Shown in pieces: positions 1 through 5,963 of a stretch of DNA of 8,388 nucleotides. A model generated the notes under the pieces. It made no database searches. It was not told the DNA's origin and saw only the letters and a list, made by a program, of their open reading frames with translations. Origin of the DNA: Treponema sp. GTDB taxonomy: Bacteria; Spirochaetota; Spirochaetia; Treponematales; Treponemataceae. The DNA lies in NCBI GenBank assembly GCA_017622055.1, contig JAGARY010000231.1, positions 1 to 8,388 on the forward strand, in the 5' to 3' direction. The first letter of the stretch is position 1, and each line of letters starts with the position of its first letter. A program made the position numbers and the translations under genes.

Positions 1-161
1 ATAGAGTTGCTCACGTTAGCCAAAAAGTTGGTCTTGCTTCTGCAATGGCTGTATTCTTACTTACAATTATTTTGGTTGCAACTTTGGTTCAGAATATTGT
101 ATTAAAATATTTGTTTAGAAACTCTGGAACAGAAAATACAAAAGGAGGTAGTATTATATGA
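1..161 (+). CDS. CUT1-type sugar ABC transporter permease, C-terminal end only (MalF/UgpA/LplB-like)
   Basis: The first complete codon is at base 3, and the frame is open from the left edge to a TGA at 159-161. The visible 52 residues begin RVAHVSQKVGLASAMAVF and run into a hydrophobic segment (about residues 11-33) followed by a short charged tail. This is the usual ending of the first permease subunit of carbohydrate-uptake-type-1 ABC transporters, where the last transmembrane helix follows a conserved small-residue SxA stretch. The stop overlaps the start of the next permease by four bases (ATGA), the typical arrangement of paired inner-membrane permeases that form a heterodimeric channel. 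No ATPase or binding protein is visible; the binding-protein gene probably lies upstream of the window. Only the tail is present, so the assignment rests largely on context. Confidence 0.72.
   Translation, partial: RVAHVSQKVGLASAMAVFLLTIILVATLVQNIVLKYLFRNSGTENTKGGSII
141..148 (+). promoter_or_regulatory. Shine-Dalgarno sequence of the second permease
   Basis: AAAGGAGG lies 9 nt before the ATG at 158, inside the last codons of the upstream permease. It fixes the start at 158 and, with the ATGA overlap, indicates translational coupling of the two subunits. Confidence 0.9.
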
Positions 162-1000
162 TAAATAGATATTCTACAACATCTGTAATTACAACTTTCC
201 TTAAGTATTTTATTTTAGTTTTTTTTGCTTTTTGGACACTTGTTCCTTTGTTTTCTTGCTTTATTACAGCTTTTAAAAGTGCAGAAGAATATGGGTCTAC
301 TTCTGTAATGATGTTCCCTCAAAAATGGGATTTAAAAAACTTTATAAAAGCATTTGAACTTGCAAATATGGGAAGAGCTTTTATAAACTCAACAATTGTT
401 TTGGTTGCTGTAGTTGGTGGTTCCATAGTAATTAGTTCACAATTAGCTTATGTATTAAATAGATTTAAGTTTCCTGGGAATGGCTTAATACGTAAATTAT
501 TCTTGTTTGCAACTTTACTTCCTGGTGTTGCAATGCAAGTTGCCGTTTATAAAATTATGAACAGTTTAAACTTTATAGATAGTTTATACGGTTACATTAT
601 TTTAATGATGGGAACTGATGTAATTTCTATTTATATTTTTATTCAATTTATGGAAAATATTTCTATTTCTTTAGATGAATCTGCAATTATTGATGGGGCT
701 TCATATTTTAGAATCTACTGGAATATTATTCTTCCATTGTTAAAGCCTGCAACTGTAACTTGTATGATTTTAAAAGGTGTTAGCACATACAACGAATATT
801 ATTGTGCTAATTTATATTTGCAAAGTACAAATTTAAAAACAGTTGCAATTTCGCTTTATACATTTACGGGGCCTTTAGGAAGTCAATACAATTTGATTTG
901 TGCTGGCGTAATAATTTCTATGGTTCCGGCCTTTATTGTGTTTATTCTTTGCCAAAAACAGATATATAGTGGAATAACATCTGGGGCAGTAAAAGGATAA
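158..1000 (+). CDS. Carbohydrate ABC transporter permease, second subunit (MalG/AraQ/UgpE-like, CUT1)
   Basis: This is an inner-membrane subunit of a sugar or oligosaccharide importer; it would pair with the upstream permease and dock on a MalK-type ATPase. At 280 residues it has the family's usual length. Hydrophobic segments lie near residues 15-38, 77-100, 113-134, 143-165, 188-208 and 246-268, giving six membrane helices. The cytoplasmic EAA loop is clear at 174-196: E174, D179, G180, A181 and then ILPLLKP. The C-terminus YSGITSGAVKG is the hallmark ending of this family (commonly GLTAGAVKG). The start is set by a strong ribosome-binding site and a 4-bp overlap with the preceding gene. 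A strong terminator follows at 1087-1132, so this is the last gene of its operon. The substrate cannot be read from the sequence; the hydrolase-like gene at 1688 suggests an oligosaccharide. Confidence 0.95.
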   Translation: MINRYSTTSVITTFLKYFILVFFAFWTLVPLFSCFITAFKSAEEYGSTSVMMFPQKWDLKNFIKAFELANMGRAFINSTIVLVAVVGGSIVISSQLAYVLNRFKFPGNGLIRKLFLFATLLPGVAMQVAVYKIMNSLNFIDSLYGYIILMMGTDVISIYIFIQFMENISISLDESAIIDGASYFRIYWNIILPLLKPATVTCMILKGVSTYNEYYCANLYLQSTNLKTVAISLYTFTGPLGSQYNLICAGVIISMVPAFIVFILCQKQIYSGITSGAVKG

Positions 1001-1029
1001 AAAATCGTTTGCATTGCGAGAATGCAAAC
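999..1029 (-). terminator. Candidate terminator for the minus-strand gene 1131-1517
   Basis: A perfect 9-bp inverted repeat, GTTTGCATT (1007-1015) and AATGCAAAC (1021-1029), encloses a 5-nt loop. Read on the minus strand it is followed by GATTTTTT, a short U-tract formed by A999-A1004. It overlaps the stop codon of the permease gene. On the plus strand no T-tract follows, so it does not fit as the permease terminator. Confidence 0.5.
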
Positions 1030-1086
1030 AAATTGCAAAAAATTTCTACGTTGTAAGATTTTTTCTGCTTTCTCTCCTTAGTTTGT

Positions 1087-1132
1087 GGACAGGTGATAGA
1101 ATGTTGTTGGTCTATCATCTGTCCTTTTTTTT
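1087..1132 (+). terminator. Rho-independent terminator of the sugar permease operon
   Basis: The stem GGACAGGTGATAGA (1087-1100) pairs with TCTATCATCTGTCC (1111-1124). This gives 14 base pairs including one G-U wobble, with a 10-nt loop, and eight T residues follow directly (1125-1132). The T-tract ends inside the stop codon of the convergent gene. There is no U-tract on the minus strand, so it acts in the plus direction. Confidence 0.93.
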
Positions 1133-1517
1133 ACAACAATTCTTCTACAAGTTTTACACATTCGTAAACACAAGCATCACAATGGGCTTTTTTTTCTCCG
1201 CCAGCTTCTTTGTTTTGGCGAAGTAAGTCTACGCAGTTTAGGCAACCTTGGTGATTTTCTTTAAATTTTGTCAAAACTTGGTGTGCAAGTTTTTCGTCGC
1301 TTTTTCCTGCAAGTCCAAGTGCCATTAAAGCACCTGTAACGGCTCCGCAAACATTTCCACTTTTCATTCCAGCACCAAAATGAACAGCAAGTTTGTATGC
1401 TGCTTCGTCTGAAAGATTAAAATCTGGTGAAAATGACATTAATACTGATTGAGCACAATTGTAATGTGGTTCCACAATGGCTCTTAATTTTTCTGCTCGT
1501 TCTAAATATTTACTCAT
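1131..1517 (-). CDS. C_GCAxxG_C_C family cysteine-rich protein (putative redox protein)
   Basis: This 128-residue protein carries the signature of the C_GCAxxG_C_C family (PF09719 type). It has C21 in NCAQSVL, the core C57-G58-A59 followed by G62 in NVCGAVTGAL, then C92-x2-C95, C113-x2-C116 and C120. The motif spacing and length match the family. Members are small soluble proteins of unsettled biochemical role, thought to bind a metal or act in thiol redox chemistry because of the conserved cysteines. There is no signal peptide, so it is probably cytoplasmic. It is convergent with the permease operon and divergent from the hydrolase gene. No Shine-Dalgarno sequence precedes the ATG; instead a -10-like TAAAAT lies 6 nt upstream, which suggests a leaderless mRNA. 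The family call is firm and the function is unknown. Confidence 0.88.
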   Translation of the reverse strand: MSKYLERAEKLRAIVEPHYNCAQSVLMSFSPDFNLSDEAAYKLAVHFGAGMKSGNVCGAVTGALMALGLAGKSDEKLAHQVLTKFKENHQGCLNCVDLLRQNKEAGGEKKAHCDACVYECVKLVEELL

Positions 1518-1523
1518 ACTTTT

Positions 1524-1532
1524 ATTTTAGCA
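1524..1532 (-). promoter_or_regulatory. Candidate extended -10 promoter element for the cysteine-rich gene
   Basis: On the minus strand TTTTTATGCTAAAAT contains TGC followed by TAAAAT, an extended -10 with five of six consensus bases. Only AAAAGT (6 nt) separates it from the ATG. No good -35 is seen at 17 nt. Almost the same string, TTTTTATGCTATAAT, precedes ptsI. Confidence 0.5.
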
Positions 1533-1561
1533 TAAAAATTTTCTATATGCATAGAGATTCT

Positions 1562-1592
1562 TTCAATTCATAAAAAAAATGAGTGTTATACT
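1562..1592 (+). promoter_or_regulatory. Candidate promoter of the hydrolase-like gene
   Basis: TATACT at 1587-1592 is a fair -10. TTCAAT at 1562-1567 could be a weak -35, but the spacer is 19 bp and contains an A8 tract (1572-1579). Initiation would fall near 1599-1600, which is where the leader's outer stem begins. The same TTCAAT/TATACT pair with a 17-bp spacer precedes the methyltransferase gene. Confidence 0.4.
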
Positions 1593-1599
1593 TTTAAAT

Positions 1600-1675
1600 A
1601 GATTAAGAAAAACTCGGTGTTTAGAAGCGGCTTTAGATGCAACTAAACAGTTTCCCGTAAAAAAAATCTTAATTT
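1600..1675 (+). ncRNA. Structured 5' leader of the hydrolase-like gene (candidate regulatory RNA, no known class recognised)
   Basis: An outer stem pairs AGATTAAGA (1600-1608) with TCTTAATTT (1667-1675), nine pairs with one G-U. It closes just before the Shine-Dalgarno at 1676. Inside, TGTTTAG (1618-1624) pairs with CTAAACA (1643-1649). The near-repeat TTTAG (1632-1636) can instead pair with CTAAA (1643-1647) around a 6-nt ATGCAA loop, so the two inner hairpins exclude each other. The direct repeats TTTAGAAGC and TTTAGATGC differ by one base. I compared it by memory with common riboswitch classes (TPP, SAM, purine, preQ1, glycine, c-di-GMP, THF) and none fits. The structure is seen; the regulatory role is inferred. 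The TGTTTAG/CTAAACA dyad could instead be a protein operator. Confidence 0.4.
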
Positions 1676-1681
1676 GAGAGG
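1676..1681 (+). promoter_or_regulatory. Shine-Dalgarno sequence of the hydrolase-like gene
   Basis: GAGAGG lies 6 nt before the ATG at 1688 and directly after the 3' strand of the leader's outer stem. Folding of the leader could therefore affect ribosome access. Confidence 0.8.
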
Positions 1682-1687
1682 AAATCT

Positions 1688-3451
1688 ATGAATAAAATTT
1701 TCAAGAATTTTAATACTGTAACTTATTGTGTTGCTCAATGGGCAGATAAAGTTTCTGAAGAGCAACTTAGAAAAGAAGTGGAATTTTTCCAAAAATATGT
1801 TGGTGTGGAAAAAATCTATTTGGAAACTTTCCGTGGAAGTTTTGCTCGCAAAGAACAGATTGAAATGATTAAGCGGGTGATGGCCGAAAATGGAATTGAA
1901 GTTGCTGGTGGAATTACAACAGTTACGCCAGATTTATCTGAGGAAGATAAAAAACGTAAGCGTTTGTTTGAAACTTTTTGTTACTGCAACGAGCCAATGC
2001 GAAATCGCCTAAAGGAAGTGAGCGAATATACGGCGTCATTGTTTGATGAATTTATTATTGATGATTTCTTTTTTACTCAATGTATGTGTGAAGATTGTTT
2101 AAAAGAAAAGGGGTCAAAGTCTTGGGAAGAATTTAGACTTGCAAAAATGATGGAAGTTTCTAAAAATCTTGTAATTGGACCAGCAAAAAAAGTGAATCCA
2201 AACATAAAAATTACTATTAAGTATCCAAACTGGCGAGAAAGTTTTCAAGAAACTGGGTATAATCCTCAAGATCAACGGGAAGTTTTTGATTTTGTTTACA
2301 CAGGAACAGAAACTCGCCATGGAGTGCAACAAGATCAGCATTTGCCACGTTATTTGAGTTATTCTTTGCCTCGTTGGGTAGAAAATGTGGCTCCAGGAAG
2401 AAATGGCGGCGGTTGGTTTGATCCTTTTGAATGTGACAGAATTGACACTTATCTTGAACAAGCCTATTTAACAGCCTTTTCTAAATGTAAAGAAATTATG
2501 ATGTTCTGTTGGAGTGCTTTGTATAATAATAAACGGGCAACTCCTTTGAAGTTCCAATATGAAAAACTTGATAAAATTATGGGGCAATGTGGAAATCCTT
2601 TTGGGTTGCCTGTTTATATTCCGTTTAATAGTCAGGGTGAAGATCATATTGAAGACTTTTTGGGAATGGTTGGAATTCCAATGGAGCCAACACCAAACTT
2701 CCCTGCATTTGGAGGTTCTGTAAACAATGTTCTTGTAACTGCGGCATCCTTAAAAGACGAAAAAATCATTTCAAAAATTAAAGATTTTACAGAAAAAGGC
2801 GGAAATGTTTTTGCTACAAGTGGATTTATGATTGGTGCGCTTAAAAAATATCCTGAAGTTACAGATTTAACTAGTGTGCGTTATAACGACAAAACTTTAG
2901 ATGCCGATGAATTCCAAGTTTCAAAAGTTGGACTTTATGGCAGAAATTACATTACAAACAAAGAATCAATAAAATTTCCACTTTTGGAACACAGAAACAA
3001 TGCAACTTGGTCAATTTTGAATGCTGGCCACGGTGAATATCACGAAAGTTTAATAATGTACGATACTTACGGAAAAGGTAAGTTTGAAATTATTAATTTG
3101 CCAGAAATGCCTTCTAGAATTAAGGATTTGCCAACTGATGTTTTGTGTGTTATGCGCAAAGAATTGATTGGTGAAGGAAAAGTTTGGATTGATTGCGGCT
3201 ACGGAGTTTCTTTGTTCACTTATGATAATGAAACTTTTGGTTTGTATTGTTATACAAATGATGGATGTGCTCCTTTGAATTTTAATATTCACGTTAATGG
3301 AAAAATTTCAAAATTAGAAAAAATTCCAGAAACTGATGAAGAAAATCCATGGTGGAAAAAAGATGTAGAACCTTTGTATTCAAATGACAAAGAATCTGTT
3401 TTCCCAATTCGCATGATTCCTGGTGATTTTGCCTTCTTTAAGATGGTTTAA
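1688..3451 (+). CDS. Putative cytoplasmic glycoside hydrolase-like protein (TIM barrel plus C-terminal domains), substrate unknown
   Basis: The 587-residue protein has no signal peptide or membrane segment. Residues 1-300 read as an (alpha/beta)8 barrel, with strand-like hydrophobic runs near 42-46, 70-76, 121-128, 173-179 and 201-206. A striking motif at 125-137, DDFFFT then C132-x-C134-x2-C137, may combine an acidic active-site region with a metal-binding cysteine cluster. Other motifs that look conserved are YTGTETR (204-210) and GRNGGGWFDP (237-246). Residues about 345-380 (NVLVTAASLKDE through GGNVFATSGF) resemble a Rossmann-like glutamine-amidotransferase-type domain, as found behind the barrel in GH42-type enzymes. 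The rest is beta-rich. I recall similar uncharacterised proteins in sugar-uptake loci of Firmicutes and spirochaetes, but cannot assign a numbered family. Its position near the sugar permeases supports intracellular breakdown of an imported oligosaccharide. The hydrolase call is inference. Confidence 0.7.
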   Translation: MNKIFKNFNTVTYCVAQWADKVSEEQLRKEVEFFQKYVGVEKIYLETFRGSFARKEQIEMIKRVMAENGIEVAGGITTVTPDLSEEDKKRKRLFETFCYCNEPMRNRLKEVSEYTASLFDEFIIDDFFFTQCMCEDCLKEKGSKSWEEFRLAKMMEVSKNLVIGPAKKVNPNIKITIKYPNWRESFQETGYNPQDQREVFDFVYTGTETRHGVQQDQHLPRYLSYSLPRWVENVAPGRNGGGWFDPFECDRIDTYLEQAYLTAFSKCKEIMMFCWSALYNNKRATPLKFQYEKLDKIMGQCGNPFGLPVYIPFNSQGEDHIEDFLGMVGIPMEPTPNFPAFGGSVNNVLVTAASLKDEKIISKIKDFTEKGGNVFATSGFMIGALKKYPEVTDLTSVRYNDKTLDADEFQVSKVGLYGRNYITNKESIKFPLLEHRNNATWSILNAGHGEYHESLIMYDTYGKGKFEIINLPEMPSRIKDLPTDVLCVMRKELIGEGKVWIDCGYGVSLFTYDNETFGLYCYTNDGCAPLNFNIHVNGKISKLEKIPETDEENPWWKKDVEPLYSNDKESVFPIRMIPGDFAFFKMV

Positions 3452-3464
3452 AACCAATAAATGA

Positions 3465-3493
3465 TTCAATAAATTTCTTCCATTTGGTATACT
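3465..3493 (+). promoter_or_regulatory. Candidate promoter of the methyltransferase gene
   Basis: TATACT (3488-3493) preceded by TGG forms an extended -10. TTCAAT (3465-3470) sits 17 bp upstream as a weak -35. Only 9 nt separate the -10 from the ATG at 3503, so the predicted mRNA would have a leader of about 0-3 nt. Confidence 0.5.
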
Positions 3494-3514
3494 AGCCATG
3501 TCATGGAAGAAATT
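3472..3514 (+). repeat. Perfect 12-bp inverted repeat enclosing the methyltransferase start codon
   Basis: AATTTCTTCCAT (3472-3483) and ATGGAAGAAATT (3503-3514) are exact reverse complements separated by 19 nt. The right arm begins exactly at the start codon; the left arm lies in the -35/-10 spacer, and the -10 is in the loop. In RNA read through from the upstream gene, the start codon would be buried in a helix. In RNA started at the local promoter, the left arm would be absent. No U-tract follows, so it is not a terminator. Confidence 0.75.
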
Positions 3515-4081
3515 GGAAAAATCAAAAAATATGCAAAAATTACATCTGTTCCCATTATAAAAGATGAAGGAATTAACTTTATTTGTGATTATATTCGGGA
3601 ACATGATGTAGAAAAAATTTTGGAAATTGGAACTGGTATTGGATATTCTTCAATTAGTTTTGCAAAGTCCAAAGAAGATGTTTTTGTTCATACAATTGAA
3701 TTTGATATAGACCGATATCAGCAGGCTGTTAGGAATGTTGCAGATAACAATCTAATGGAACGGATTCTTGTTTATCTTTGTGATGCTGGAACTTTTGAAA
3801 CTTCCGAAAAATTTGATTTGATTTTTATTGATGGTCCCAAGGCTCAATACACAAAATATTTTGAACGTTTTAAGAATAATTTAACAGAAGAAGGCGTTTT
3901 TATTTGCGATAATCTTTCTTTTCATGGGATGGTGGAAGATTTAAGTTTAACTCACAATTACAGCACTATCAAAATGGTAAAAAAACTTAGAAAATTTATT
4001 GATTTTTTAAAAAACAATGAAGAATTCGATACACAGTTTTTTAAGCTTGGTGATGGGATTTCTGTGAGTAAAGGAAAATAA
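3503..4081 (+). CDS. SAM-dependent O-methyltransferase, YrrM/TrmR-like (PF01596 family)
   Basis: This 192-residue cytoplasmic enzyme has a class I Rossmann methyltransferase fold. Motif I is ILEIGTGIGYSSI (39-51), binding SAM through E41, G43 and G45. VHTIEFD (62-68) gives the acidic residue expected to hold the ribose. FDLIFIDGPKAQY (104-116) carries D110 and K113 of the metal/catalytic region, and D136-N137 followed by HG (141-142) matches the divalent-metal site of the family. The ending LGDGISVS is also typical. Bacillus YrrM (TrmR) methylates 5-hydroxyuridine in tRNA; the short length and motif order fit that group better than catechol methyltransferases, but the substrate is inferred. 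It starts 51 nt after the hydrolase-like gene with no Shine-Dalgarno sequence, apparently from its own promoter, and its start codon is inside a 12-bp inverted repeat. Confidence 0.88.
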   Translation: MEEIGKIKKYAKITSVPIIKDEGINFICDYIREHDVEKILEIGTGIGYSSISFAKSKEDVFVHTIEFDIDRYQQAVRNVADNNLMERILVYLCDAGTFETSEKFDLIFIDGPKAQYTKYFERFKNNLTEEGVFICDNLSFHGMVEDLSLTHNYSTIKMVKKLRKFIDFLKNNEEFDTQFFKLGDGISVSKGK

Positions 4082-4094
4082 AGATTGTCGTATA

Positions 4095-4160
4095 AGATCC
4101 TCGTGTTACGCACACGATATTCACATGCATTTGTCATCCTCGGACTTGATCCGAGGACCT
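4095..4160. repeat. Palindromic intergenic repeat (GC-rich core at 4137-4157 with a degenerate inverted partner)
   Basis: The core is TCCTCGGA (4137-4144), loop CTTGA, TCCGAGGA (4150-4157), a perfect 8-bp stem far richer in G+C than its surroundings. The form GTCATCCTCGGACTTGATCC is one I recognise as a widespread short extragenic repeat seen in many bacteria. To its left, AGATCCTCG (4095-4103) through ACATGC (4123-4128) resembles the same element inverted: about 20 of 34 positions match the reverse complement of 4127-4160, centred on ATGCAT (4125-4130). A small 6-bp hairpin TCGTGT/ACACGA (4101-4117) lies in the left half. The element sits between two convergent genes. No T-tract follows in either direction, so classic termination is not shown, though it may block transcripts. 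Confidence 0.7.
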
Positions 4161-4201
4161 TTGAACCTGCCCCAAAAAATCTAAATCTACACATTAAAAG
4201 A

Positions 4202-5929
4202 TTATTCAATTGAGTTCAAATGTTTAGCAGAAATGGCTTCTAGTTCTTGAATTGTAAACCGTGAAAGCAATTCTTTTGTGCTGGAAATTAACTTTGGACT
4301 CATACTCAAATCACGAATTCCCATTCCGCCCAACACCATAATACTGTCTGAACGGCCTGCCATTTCCCCACAAACAGACAAAGGAATATTGTTTTGTTGA
4401 GCAACATTACAAGTGCGATAAATTAATCTTAAAACAGCAAGACTAAATTCATTGTAAAGATTTGAAACATGAGGATTTTCACGGTCAACGCCTAGTGTAT
4501 ATTGAGTTAAATCGTTTGTTCCAAGAGAGAAAAAGTCGCTGATGTTTACAAAACAATCAGAAATAATGGCAGCAGCAGCAGTTTCAATCATAATTCCAAT
4601 TGGAACATCATCTTTAAAGTCTATTTTTTCACTTTGAAGTTCTTTTTTTACAACTTGAATTAAATTCAAACATTGTTCAACTTGGGAAACGCTTGTAATT
4701 AATGGGAACATAATTCTAAGGTTTCCGTAAACGCTGGCACGATAAAGAGCTCTAAGTTGAGTTTTTAATACCTGTGGATGAGAAAGACTTAATCTAACAG
4801 CACGCAATCCCATCAAAGGATTTTTTTCTTCAAATAATGGCAAATCAACAGAGTTAATAAGTTTGTCTCCGCCGGCATCCAATGTACGAATTGTAACTGG
4901 TTTGTCTTCCATTGTTAAAAGAACGTGTTTATATGCTTCAAATTGACTTTCTTCGCTAAAAGAACGAGCGGCTGCATTTAAAGAAACGCCACCTTGTGCC
5001 ATATACAAAAATTCAGTTCTAAAAAGACCAATGCCGTCGGCACCTTCGGCTTTTGCAAGTTCTGCTTCTTCTGGAGTTCCAATATTTGCGTAAAGATGAA
5101 ATTTTGTTCCGTCTTTTGTTTGAGCAGGTTTATCTAAAAATCTTCTTAGTTCAAGTTTGTGAAGATATTCGTTTCTGATTTTTTGTTTGTATTCGTCGAT
5201 TGTAGATTTATCTGGATTTACAAGGATTTCTGCTTCGTTTCCGTCCACAATTACAGTTTCGCCATTGTGAACTTTTTTGCTAATATCTTCCAAACCAACA
5301 ATTGTAGGAATGCCGTAGTTTCTTGCCAAAATTACAACGTGACTAGAAACACCACCTTCCGACAAAGCAAGTCCCGCAAGTTTTCTTTTTGAAAGAATGA
5401 TTGTATCTGCGGAACTTAAAGATTTTGCAATAATTACAGAACCATCTGGAACTTTGTTAATATCAAAAGGATGAATATCTAGCATTTCATCTAAAACTCG
5501 ACCAAAAACATCTGTAATGTCTTGAGCTCGTTCAGAAAGATAATAGTTTCCGGCTTGGCGCAATTTTGCAGCATATTGTTCAGATTTAAATTGAACAGTG
5601 TATTCTATATTGAAAAGTTCTTTTTCGTAAAAATCTTTAACTTCTTTATTAAAAACAGGATCGCCCAACATAAGAATGTAAGTTTCAAAAACTTCTCTTT
5701 GGGCTTTATCTTTATTTGATGTTTTAGAAAGTGAATCTAAATGTTCTGAAAGTTGCAAAGTAACTGTTTGAACAGCAATTTCAAAACGCTCCCAACCTTC
5801 GTTTAATTCGTCAATTTTAATTCTGTGCTGAGGAATAGCTCGTTTTACAGGTTCAGGAATTACAAAAGCTGTTCCAATTCCAGAGCCATCTACAGCTGGT
5901 ACACCAAGAAATACTTCCATAGAAATCAT
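4202..5929 (-). CDS. ptsI: Phosphoenolpyruvate-protein phosphotransferase, PTS enzyme I
   Basis: Enzyme I takes phosphate from phosphoenolpyruvate onto a histidine and passes it to HPr. All landmarks are present. The phospho-histidine is H197 in GGVSSHVVILAR, within the central swivelling domain. The PEP-binding barrel follows with GIGLFRTEF (300-308; R304), R348 before LDAGGDK, NPLMGLRA (370-377), GTNDLTQYTLGVDREN (470-485) and the catalytic C520 in CGEMAG. The N-terminal helical HPr-binding region spans about 35-150. The length, 575 residues, equals E. coli enzyme I. The outermost ATG is at 5929, but the second ATG at 5920 (residue 4, MEVFLGVPA) is at least as likely: a -10-like TATAAT overlaps the first ATG and neither has a Shine-Dalgarno. 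No HPr, HPr kinase or enzyme II gene is next to it, so a regulatory or partial PTS, known in some treponemes, is possible. Confidence 0.97.
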   Translation of the reverse strand: MISMEVFLGVPAVDGSGIGTAFVIPEPVKRAIPQHRIKIDELNEGWERFEIAVQTVTLQLSEHLDSLSKTSNKDKAQREVFETYILMLGDPVFNKEVKDFYEKELFNIEYTVQFKSEQYAAKLRQAGNYYLSERAQDITDVFGRVLDEMLDIHPFDINKVPDGSVIIAKSLSSADTIILSKRKLAGLALSEGGVSSHVVILARNYGIPTIVGLEDISKKVHNGETVIVDGNEAEILVNPDKSTIDEYKQKIRNEYLHKLELRRFLDKPAQTKDGTKFHLYANIGTPEEAELAKAEGADGIGLFRTEFLYMAQGGVSLNAAARSFSEESQFEAYKHVLLTMEDKPVTIRTLDAGGDKLINSVDLPLFEEKNPLMGLRAVRLSLSHPQVLKTQLRALYRASVYGNLRIMFPLITSVSQVEQCLNLIQVVKKELQSEKIDFKDDVPIGIMIETAAAAIISDCFVNISDFFSLGTNDLTQYTLGVDRENPHVSNLYNEFSLAVLRLIYRTCNVAQQNNIPLSVCGEMAGRSDSIMVLGGMGIRDLSMSPKLISSTKELLSRFTIQELEAISAKHLNSIE

Positions 5930-5936
5930 TATAGCA
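5928..5936 (-). promoter_or_regulatory. Candidate extended -10 promoter element for ptsI
   Basis: On the minus strand TTTTTATGCTATAAT has TGC plus a consensus TATAAT (5928-5933). It lies 7 nt before the ATG at 5920 and overlaps the ATG at 5929. A second TATAAT lies at 5944-5949, which could serve the outer start with a leader of about 8 nt. No strong -35 is evident for either. Confidence 0.5.
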
Positions 5937-5963
5937 TAAAAAAATTATACCCCGCAAGATATT

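Noticed and set aside
1014..1226. Plus-strand open frame of 70 codons
   Set aside because: It overlaps the terminator and lies antisense to the well-supported cysteine-rich gene; it has no ribosome-binding site and no recognisable domain.
1541..1556. TCTAT/ATAGA small dyad around ATGC in the divergent intergenic region
   Set aside because: Five AT-rich pairs with a 4-nt centre are easily expected by chance, and the position does not match a promoter element clearly.
1600..1675. Identification of the leader as a known riboswitch
   Set aside because: None of the conserved cores I can recall (TPP, SAM, purine, preQ1, glycine, c-di-GMP, fluoride, THF, guanidine) matches, so no class name is given.
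2114..3604. Minus-strand open frames at 2114-2461, 3050-3292 and 3380-3604
   Set aside because: They are shadows of the hydrolase-like and methyltransferase genes, rich in F, N, I and S, without ribosome-binding sites or family motifs.
4101..4117. TCGTGT/ACACGA hairpin as a terminator for the methyltransferase gene
   Set aside because: The stem is only six base pairs and no T-tract follows on either strand; it is better explained as part of the degenerate repeat half.
3958..4209. Minus-strand open frame of 83 codons containing KVLGSSPRMTN
   Set aside because: That peptide is what the palindromic repeat encodes when translated and commonly appears in false gene calls; the frame also overlaps the methyltransferase 3' end antisense.
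5159..5719. Plus-strand open frames at 5159-5392 and 5522-5719
   Set aside because: They are antisense shadows inside ptsI.
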